32,989 bases of DNA from an uncultured Lachnospiraceae bacterium (GTDB lineage: Bacteria; Bacillota; Clostridia; Lachnospirales; Lachnospiraceae). The stretch covers positions 1 to 32,989 of the forward strand of contig CAJUQB010000055.1 of NCBI GenBank assembly GCA_910588285.1. Reading direction: 5' to 3'. The position numbers were made by a program, and so were the translations under genes. Positions 1 to 5,963 of the stretch are shown piece by piece. The number at the start of each line of letters is the position of its first letter. Position 1 is the stretch's first letter. The notes under the pieces were generated by a model. The model was not told the DNA's origin and ran no database searches. It was given only the letters and a program-made list of their open reading frames with translations.

Positions 1-1435
1 AGGAGAAGTACCGGAAGCTTCAGGGGAGCTATCCGGTGATCTTTTTAAGCTTTGCCAATATCAAGGGCGCAACCATTGGGGAGACTAAGCAGGGGATCAG
101 GTATGCGCTGGAGAAGCTGTACGGTGTCCACAGATATGTAAGGGATGGAAAAGAGATGACAGAGCGTGACCGTCTGTTTTTTGATTCCGTCACATCTGAT
201 ATGACAGATGATGTGGCAGTTCTTGCACTGCATTATCTGTCGGATTACATGAGCCGCTATTATGGAAGGAAGGTTTTGATCTTTCTGGATGAATACGATA
301 CGCCCCTGCAGGAAGCGTATGTAAATGGATATTGGGAGGAATTGGTGCAGTTTATCCGCAGTATGTTCAATTCTACCTTTAAGACCAACCCTTATATGGA
401 ACGCTCAATTATGACAGGTATTACCCGGGTGAGCAAGGAATCGATTTTCTCAGACCTGAATAACTTGACGGTAATCACGACCACCTCGGAAAAATACCGC
501 ACTCAGTTTGGTTTTAGGGAAGATGAGGTATTTGATGCCTTAGATTACTTTGGGATGCCGGAGCGCAAAGAGGAAGTAAAAAAATGGTACGACGGCTTTA
601 TCTTTGGGAGCCAGCGGGATGTGTACAATCCCTGGTCAATAATCAATTTCCTGGAGGAGAAGGAATATAAGCCCTATTGGGCAAACTCAAGCGCCAACAG
701 CCTGGTGGGCCTGCTGATCCGCCAGGGGAATGCAGAGACAAAAATGATTGTGGAGAACCTGTTAAAGGGCGGGTGCCTGGAGACGGAGATTGATGAAGAG
801 ATACCCTTCGGGTATACCTTGATGCGCAAAAATATGCGCGGGAAAGAGGAAATTATCTTCGATCAGCTGCAGAAGAAAAAAGGAGCAGTCTGGAGCTGAC
901 CAACAGGGAAGTCTATCTGATGTTCCGGTCTATGATCCAGGGATGGTTTAGTGGAGAAGACGTGCCCTATAACAACTTTATCAAGGCGCTGCTTCAGCAC
1001 AATGTGGAAGCCATGAATGAGTTCATGAATGAGATCGCGCTGACAACCTTCAGCAGCTTTGACATTGCTACAGGTACAGCAAAAAGTGATGCCCCGGAAC
1101 GCTTCTACCATGGTTTTGTCCTGGGGCTTATGGTGGAGCTGGCAGGCCGTTATGAGATTACCTCCAACCGGGAGAGTGGGTTTGGACGCTATGATATCCT
1201 GCTTGTACCGCAGCAGCAGGAAGGATTGGAGCCGATTATGATAGAGTTCAAGGTGCGTAAGCCATTGAAGGAGGCCAGCCTGGAGGAGACAGTTGCTTCC
1301 GCATTAAGGCAAATTCAGGATAAAAACTATGATGCGATGTTAGTTGCCCGGGGATTTGAGAAGAACCGGATCCGCCATTATGGTTTTGCTTTTGAGGGGA
1401 AGCGTGTGCTGATTGGAGAGGAGAAGAAAATATGA
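1..1435 (+). pseudogene. AAA-ATPase-like / PD-(D/E)XK nuclease family gene, 5' end outside the window, broken by an internal deletion
   Basis: The reading frame is already open at base 3, so the gene starts left of the window. The first part (3-899) carries the Walker-B-like segment FLDEYDTPL and the MTGITRVSKES block typical of the AAA-ATPase-like family (PF09820). It stops shortly after FDQL. A second part, in another frame, resumes with the block LTNREVYLMFRSMIQGWF near 890-955 and runs to 1435. It holds the C-terminal PD-(D/E)XK nuclease-like core (GRYDILLV, then IMIEFKV). In intact relatives a segment of very roughly 25-30 residues joins the two parts; here it is missing and the frame changes at about 890-900, so I read this as a deletion. 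Function of the family is not well defined; these genes are common, multicopy and often decayed in gut Firmicutes and Bacteroidetes. A remnant of a related gene lies near the right edge of the window. Confidence 0.8.
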
Positions 1436-1478
1436 GTTATTACGACAAAGGAATGCCCTATTGATTTCAGTTTATGGA

Positions 1479-1507
1479 TTGTCTTTTACTCTCATGTATG
1501 CTATAAT
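1479..1507 (+). promoter_or_regulatory. Sigma-A promoter of the riboswitch/cobI transcript
   Basis: TTGTCT (1479-1484), a 17-base spacer and TATAAT (1502-1507), with TG one base before the -10 box (extended -10). Transcription would start near 1514, just before the cobalamin riboswitch, and read into cobI. Confidence 0.7.
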
Positions 1508-1519
1508 TGAAAAAGTTTA

Positions 1520-1660
1520 ATCTCCACCTTTTCAGTAAGGGCGCGGAATTGGGTGAAAAACCCAGCGAGTCGGTCACTGTGAACTTTTCCATTGAGAAGA
1601 GCTAGCCAGATACGCGGGAGATGGTAGTGTGACTGCCGGAACCGGGAACACAATGGATAT
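1520..1660 (+). promoter_or_regulatory. Cobalamin riboswitch
   Basis: The conserved core is visible: GGAATTGGGTGAAAAACCC around 1546, followed by the GCGAGTCGGTCACTGTGA block, and then the 3' box AGCCAGATAC near 1603-1612, which corresponds to the AGCCAGGATAC-type box of the B12 aptamer. Its position between a promoter and cobI, a cobalamin biosynthesis gene, supports the call. By family knowledge, binding of adenosylcobalamin would lower expression downstream. The outer boundaries are approximate. Which of the hairpins between 1661 and 1850 acts as the expression platform cannot be told by eye. Confidence 0.85.
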
Positions 1661-1677
1661 GCCTGAAGAGGCTTTTT
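1661..1677 (+). terminator. Short terminator-like hairpin directly after the riboswitch
   Basis: GCCT, loop GAAG, AGGC, then TTTTT. It is short, but its place right at the 3' end of the aptamer makes it a candidate for the regulated terminator. A second weak stem with G-T pairs and a T7 run follows at 1681-1709. Confidence 0.45.
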
Positions 1678-1702
1678 AAAGCGTGTTTCCTTATGAAATG
1701 CG

Positions 1703-1750
1703 TTTTTTTATGATATAGGAAATTCCTCCGGATTTCCTATATCATAAAAA
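1703..1750. repeat. Long perfect inverted repeat in the cobI leader
   Basis: ATGATATAGGAAAT (about 1710-1723) and ATTTCCTATATCAT (1732-1745) are perfect complements around the 8-base centre TCCTCCGG, and the stem is extended by T and A runs on the outside. The rest of the leader up to 1819 holds further self-complementary GC-rich pieces: GCGGCGGA (1773-1780) with TCCGCCGC (1804-1811), and ATCGCT/AGCGAT (1791-1804). No open reading frame with coding character lies here. The structure looks like a palindromic repeat or small MITE-like insertion placed between riboswitch and gene, or part of an elaborate expression platform. Confidence 0.6.
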
Positions 1751-1819
1751 GCCCTCCGGGCGGGATCGCACTGCGGCGGAGAGGAAATATATCGCTAAAG
1801 CGATCCGCCGCAGGCGGGG

Positions 1820-1850
1820 AATCCTGCAAAGCAGGATTCTTTTTTATTTT
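1820..1850 (+). terminator. Strong intrinsic terminator hairpin just upstream of cobI
   Basis: AATCCTGC (1820-1827), loop AAA, GCAGGATT (1831-1838), then CTTTTTTATTTTT. It ends only about 20 bases before the cobI start codon, with the ribosome binding site (AAAGGGG) directly behind it, so it must be bypassed or conditionally formed for the operon to be transcribed from the 1479 promoter. That fits a riboswitch-controlled terminator. Confidence 0.7.
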
Positions 1851-1872
1851 TACCGAAAGGGGTTTTTATATC

Positions 1873-2577
1873 ATGGATAGGAATACGAATGGAATTTTGT
1901 ACGGAGTGGGGGTGGGCCCCGGAGACCCGGAGCTTATGACCTTGAAGGCAGTAAGGCTGATTCGGGAAAAGCATGTCATCGCATTGCCCGGAAGCAGCCC
2001 GAAGGAAACGGTTGCATACCAGATTGCGGCTGCGGCAGTGCCGGAGCTTGCGGACAAGGAGCTGCTCCCTGTCTATATGCCCATGACCCATGACCAGGAG
2101 GAGCAGAGGAGACGCCACCGGGAGGGGGCGGATGAGATTGAGCGCTATTTGAGAAGGGGGGAGGATGTGGTATTCCTCACCCTGGGGGATTCTGCCGTTT
2201 ACTCTACCTTTGCCTATCTGAAACAGCTTGTGGAAGCCGACGGCTTTGAGACGCAGCTCATCAGCGGGATCCCGTCCTTTTGCGCAGCAGCGGCAAGGGT
2301 GAACCAGCCGCTGGCAGTCTGGAATGAGCAGATTCATATCTTCCCGGCCATCCATAACCTGACGGAGGAGCTGCCGGAGACCGGAACCTGCATATTGATG
2401 AAGTCCGGGAGCAGGATGAAGCAGGTAAAGGATATGGTCAAACGGAGCGGCCGGGATGCAATGATGGTGGAAAACTGCGGGACAGAGGACGAACGTGTCT
2501 ACCTTCATGTGGACGACATACCGGATACTGCGGGATATTATTCCCTGATTCTCTCCAGAGAAACGGAGCAGCGATGA
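1873..2577 (+). CDS. cobI: Precorrin-2 / cobalt-factor II C20-methyltransferase
   Basis: S-adenosylmethionine-dependent methyltransferase of the corrin ring (CobI/CbiL), which methylates C20 of precorrin-2 or its cobalt form in B12 synthesis. The 234-residue product opens with the family signature YGVGVGPGDPELMTLKA (residues 10-26), has the second SAM loop LTLGDSAVYSTF, then GIPSFCAAAA, and ILMKSGSRM near residue 175; length fits the family. ATG at 1873 has AAAGGGG about ten bases upstream. It is the first gene behind the cobalamin riboswitch, and its stop overlaps the next start by four bases. In an anaerobe the cobalt-early (CbiL) substrate is more likely, but cobI and cbiL cannot be told apart from this sequence alone. 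No other cobalamin ring genes are in the window. Confidence 0.93.
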   Translation: MDRNTNGILYGVGVGPGDPELMTLKAVRLIREKHVIALPGSSPKETVAYQIAAAAVPELADKELLPVYMPMTHDQEEQRRRHREGADEIERYLRRGEDVVFLTLGDSAVYSTFAYLKQLVEADGFETQLISGIPSFCAAAARVNQPLAVWNEQIHIFPAIHNLTEELPETGTCILMKSGSRMKQVKDMVKRSGRDAMMVENCGTEDERVYLHVDDIPDTAGYYSLILSRETEQR

Positions 2578-3413
2578 TTGAAATTAGACAGCTCACAAAA
2601 ATGTTCGACCAGTTTACAGCTGTGGATTCCATTGACATGACCATTGAGACAGGAGAGTTTTTCGGGCTCCTGGGCTTGAATGGCGCTGGAAAGACCACCA
2701 CCATCGGAATGCTGTCAACCCTCCTGCTGCCTACCCAGGGCGAGATCCGCATTGACGGGGAGCTGCTGACAAGACAGCGGACAGACCTGAAGCGAAAGCT
2801 CAGCGTGATCACCCAGGAATATTCCATGCGGCAGGATATGAATATGAATGAAATTATGGAATACCAGGGAAGGCTCTACTATATGCCAAAACGGGTAATC
2901 CGGGAAAAGACAGAGGAGCTGCTGGAATTCTGCGGCCTGATTCAGGACCGGAAGAAGATTGTGCGAAAATTATCCGGAGGCATGAAGCGCAAGCTGATGG
3001 TGTGCCGGGCATTGCTGACGGATCCTGAAATACTGCTGCTGGACGAGCCCACGGCGGGAATGGACGCAGTCTCCCGGCGGCAGATGTGGAGCCTGTTAAG
3101 GAAATTAAATGAAAAAAATCTCACGATCCTGCTGACTACCCACTATATGGAGGAGGCGGAGAGCCTGTGCGGCCGCGTGGCCATGATGAGCCATGGAAGG
3201 ATCGAGGAGGTGGATGCTCCCGGGAATTTTATTCAGAGGCTGGGCTGCTTTGCGGTGGACGAGATGCAGGAGGGGGAGGCAGTTCCCCATTATTTCCACA
3301 CCAAGGAGGACGCCCTTGGATATGCGGCAGGGCTAAAGGGCAGCTTCAAATTGCGTGACACCACGCTGGAGGATGTGTTTGTGGAACAGGCGAAAAAGGA
3401 CAAGGTCAGGTGA
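2574..3413 (+). CDS. ABC transporter ATP-binding protein (ABC-2 / drug-export type)
   Basis: Cytoplasmic ATPase that would power the permease encoded next. All motifs are present in the 279-residue product: Walker A GLNGAGKTT (34-42), the signature LSGGMKRK (133-140), Walker B ILLLDEP (153-159) followed by TAGMD, and the switch histidine in THYMEEA (H190). The C-terminal TLEDVFVE block is typical of the ATPases paired with ABC-2 permeases (CcmA/DrrA-like). The start overlaps the cobI stop (ATGA), and the gene ends in a four-base overlap with the permease, so the three are very likely cotranslated. Substrate unknown; location in a tetrapyrrole operon hints at a tetrapyrrole- or metal-related role, which is inference only. 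Confidence 0.92.
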   Translation: MIEIRQLTKMFDQFTAVDSIDMTIETGEFFGLLGLNGAGKTTTIGMLSTLLLPTQGEIRIDGELLTRQRTDLKRKLSVITQEYSMRQDMNMNEIMEYQGRLYYMPKRVIREKTEELLEFCGLIQDRKKIVRKLSGGMKRKLMVCRALLTDPEILLLDEPTAGMDAVSRRQMWSLLRKLNEKNLTILLTTHYMEEAESLCGRVAMMSHGRIEEVDAPGNFIQRLGCFAVDEMQEGEAVPHYFHTKEDALGYAAGLKGSFKLRDTTLEDVFVEQAKKDKVR

Positions 3414-4150
3414 AGCATATGGGGATTATTACAATTTTATGGGAAAAATGGGTGGAATTCCGCAGGGATTTTTATAAGATTACCCTGGCGGCCATGATCG
3501 CGCCGCTGATGTATCTTCTGGTGTTCGGATTAGGGATCCAGACCATTTCACATGGGGAGCCATACCTCCATTACCTGATTCCGGGTGTGGTGTCCCTGAC
3601 GACCATGAACGGGAGCTTCAATGCCATTGCCCAGAACCTGAACGTGCAGAGGCTCTATGAGAAGGCCTTTGACCAGGTGATGATCTCACCCACGCCTCTG
3701 TGGCAGTTTATGGCGGGCCAGATCATTGCCGGCTCTCTGCGGGGGCTGTATGCAGGGGCGATTATATTACTGCTGGTATTTCCCATACATACCGGACTTA
3801 TTTTTAATGGCTTTTCCCTGCTGGTGCTGTTTTTGAATGGCGCTGTTTTTTCTGCCCTGGGGGTGGTGGTATCCTTTTTGGCAAGGAACCATGCGGACGT
3901 GCCAAGGTTTTCCAATTACTTTATCATGCCCATGGCCTTCCTGTGCAATACCTTTTTTTCCACGGAAAATATGCCAAAGGGGGTGCGCAGCGTCATCGGT
4001 GTGCTGCCCTTATCGGAGACCAGCGGCATTGTGCGGCACATCGCATACGGGGAACCGTGGGAGCCGGCGGGAATTGCAGTATTGCTGTGCTATTTGCTTG
4101 TGCTGACTGCCGTGGGATTGTGGTTTATGTACCGGAAGCAGAATCTATAG
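3410..4150 (+). CDS. ABC-2 type transporter permease
   Basis: Integral membrane partner of the preceding ATPase, 246 residues with about six hydrophobic segments (for example near residues 22-42, 104-125, 130-150 and 220-240). It matches the ABC-2 membrane family, including the motif around LPLSETSGIVRHIAYGEPW before the last helix. The start is a GTG at 3410 that overlaps the ATPase stop (GTGA); an ATG at 3419 in the same frame is an alternative. ABC-2 systems usually export, so this pair probably moves a compound outward, but nothing in the sequence identifies it. Confidence 0.88.
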   Translation: MKHMGIITILWEKWVEFRRDFYKITLAAMIAPLMYLLVFGLGIQTISHGEPYLHYLIPGVVSLTTMNGSFNAIAQNLNVQRLYEKAFDQVMISPTPLWQFMAGQIIAGSLRGLYAGAIILLLVFPIHTGLIFNGFSLLVLFLNGAVFSALGVVVSFLARNHADVPRFSNYFIMPMAFLCNTFFSTENMPKGVRSVIGVLPLSETSGIVRHIAYGEPWEPAGIAVLLCYLLVLTAVGLWFMYRKQNL

Positions 4151-4165
4151 CAGGGATGTGGGAAT

Positions 4166-4681
4166 ATGAGAGATACATGGAACAAGATAATAAAAAAACG
4201 AATTTTTGGATTGCTGCTTTTGTGCCTGCTGCTGCCCGGGCAGCAGGCTCTGGCCATGGAGGAGGGGGAGTACAGCGTATCTGTGGATATCAGCGGCGGC
4301 AGCGGCAAGGCGGCTGTCACCTCCCCGACGCTCCTCACCGTGAGGGAGGGCACGGCCTATGCGCGTATTCAGTGGAGCAGCCCCAATTATGACTACATGA
4401 TTGTGGACGGGGCGTATTATTATAACCAGAGCGAGGCGGGCATGAATTCTGTCTTTGAGATTCCGGTTCTCTGCTGGGACCAGGAGATGGAGGTCATTGC
4501 AGATACCACGGCCATGGGACATCCGGTGGAGGTCCGCTACCAGCTCCTGTTTTACCACGACTCGGTAGGGAGTAAGCACGAGCTGCCCCAGGAGGCGGCA
4601 AAACGGGTACTGCTGACAGCCTTTGCCATCATTGTTGTTGGCGGGATATTGAATTATTTTGTGAAAAAAAGAAATTCATAG
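4166..4681 (+). CDS. Membrane-anchored surface protein with one NEAT-like domain
   Basis: 171 residues: basic N-terminus, hydrophobic stretch and a signal-peptidase-like site after QQALA (residue 30), one extracellular beta-rich domain (about 35-140), and a C-terminal membrane helix (about 148-166) ending in KKRNS. The domain has the order SVDISGGSGKA, then SPTLLTV, then IQWSSPNYDYMIVDG, then a closing VRYQLLFY strand. This resembles NEAT-type haem/metal-binding domains in layout and in the tyrosine-rich strand, but I assign that only by resemblance. It sits 15 bases after the ABC permease and 41 bases before hemA, inside the riboswitch-led operon. A role in catching haem, cobalamin or a related compound at the surface is inference. 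Confidence 0.6.
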   Translation: MRDTWNKIIKKRIFGLLLLCLLLPGQQALAMEEGEYSVSVDISGGSGKAAVTSPTLLTVREGTAYARIQWSSPNYDYMIVDGAYYYNQSEAGMNSVFEIPVLCWDQEMEVIADTTAMGHPVEVRYQLLFYHDSVGSKHELPQEAAKRVLLTAFAIIVVGGILNYFVKKRNS

Positions 4682-4722
4682 CGTGCCGGTACAAAGGACA
4701 AAGAAGGAAAAGGAGAAAGCCT

Positions 4723-5949
4723 ATGCAGTTTGGCATTGTAGGAATCAATTACAAGAAGGCGCGGCTGGATATTCGGGACAGGGCGTCCTTTACGGATGGG
4801 ATGAAGCTGGATTTTTTCCAGAAGGCAGAGACAGCCGGCGTGGAGCAGATCATGATCCTGTCCACCTGCAACCGGAGCGAGGTCTGTTTTTTCTATGAAA
4901 CGGACAGTCAAAGGGAGCAGATACGGGACATCTACGGACAAATGTTTCCGAATACAAGGCTGGAGGAATATCTGGTAATGTTATACGGAAGGGAAGCCAT
5001 ATCCTATCTGTTTCGGATTGCGGCGGGCATGGAATCCCTGGTGCTGGGGGAGGATCAGATCCTGGGCCAGGTCAAGGAGGCGCTGGAATATTCCGTGGCC
5101 ATGGGCCACAGCGGAAAGGAATTAAACAAGGTTGTGCGGGAGGCTGTGACCTGTGCGAAGCGGATTAAGACGGAATTAAAAATCAGCGAAAAGCCTCTGT
5201 CCGTGAGCTATATCGGAATCCGGAGGCTGAAGGAGAGCTGCGGGATCCTTGGGAAGCGTGTCCTGGTCATCGGAAGCGGCAAAACGGCATCCCTGGCCTT
5301 AACATATATTTTTGAGGAGCAGGCCCAAACAGTGACAGCCTGCAGCCGGAATTATGCCCACGCAAAGCTGCTGCGGGAGCAGTTCCCGGGGATTTGCCTG
5401 GTTCCCTATGAAGAGCGGTATCGGGCCATGGGGACCTGCGATATCGTTGTCTCCGCCACATCCTCCCCGCACCTAGTAGTGCGGCGGGAGGAATTTACCC
5501 CCAGGCAGCCCATGACCTTTTTGGATCTGGCGGCGCCCAGGGATATGGATATGGCCTTTGCGTCAGAACCCCTGGTGAATCTGATTAACCTAGACCAGCT
5601 GCAGGCCATTGCAGAAGAAAATGAAAAGGAGCGGGAGGCCCTGGTGGAAAAAAGCAGGAGACTGATGGAGGAAGGGCTGACGGAAACAGAAGACTGGCTC
5701 TGCTCCAGCCGGATGGACGATACCATTGCATCCCTGCAGCAGAGATGCCAGGTGATTGTGGAGGACAGCTACAGCTACCTGAACCGGAAGATGGATCTAA
5801 GCCAACGGGAGCAGAAGCTTCTGCGCAAGGTTCTAAATGCATCCCTGCAGCGGCTTTTGCGGGAGCCCATCCGGGAGCTGAAGCATTTGGACACAAAGGA
5901 TGAGCAGGAAGCGTATAAGAAGCTGGTGGAGCAGCTTTTTCAGATTTGA
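4723..5949 (+). CDS. hemA: Glutamyl-tRNA reductase
   Basis: Reduces glutamyl-tRNA(Glu) to glutamate-1-semialdehyde with NADPH, the first committed step of the C5 tetrapyrrole pathway. The 408-residue product has the catalytic block LSTCNRSEV with the active-site cysteine at residue 49, the GMESLVLGEDQILGQVKEA block (near 102-120), the Rossmann loop VLVIGSGKTA (near 181-190) and a C-terminal dimerisation helix region. ATG at 4723 follows AAGGAG (about 4708-4713). The next gene begins 14 bases after the stop. hemL and hemB, needed to continue to porphobilinogen, are not in the window. Confidence 0.95.
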   Translation: MQFGIVGINYKKARLDIRDRASFTDGMKLDFFQKAETAGVEQIMILSTCNRSEVCFFYETDSQREQIRDIYGQMFPNTRLEEYLVMLYGREAISYLFRIAAGMESLVLGEDQILGQVKEALEYSVAMGHSGKELNKVVREAVTCAKRIKTELKISEKPLSVSYIGIRRLKESCGILGKRVLVIGSGKTASLALTYIFEEQAQTVTACSRNYAHAKLLREQFPGICLVPYEERYRAMGTCDIVVSATSSPHLVVRREEFTPRQPMTFLDLAAPRDMDMAFASEPLVNLINLDQLQAIAEENEKEREALVEKSRRLMEEGLTETEDWLCSSRMDDTIASLQQRCQVIVEDSYSYLNRKMDLSQREQKLLRKVLNASLQRLLREPIRELKHLDTKDEQEAYKKLVEQLFQI

Positions 5950-5963
5950 CGGGAGGCAGAGGA

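Noticed and set aside
920..1435. An independent 171-residue gene
   Set aside because: Its sequence is the C-terminal part of the same AAA-ATPase-like/PD-(D/E)XK family as 3-899, and coding homology continues upstream of its first ATG (LTNREVY), so it is the second half of a broken gene.
5946..5963. TTG start of the triple-fusion gene overlapping the hemA stop
   Set aside because: The six extra residues are not part of HemC, and GGGAGG is placed correctly for the ATG at 5964.
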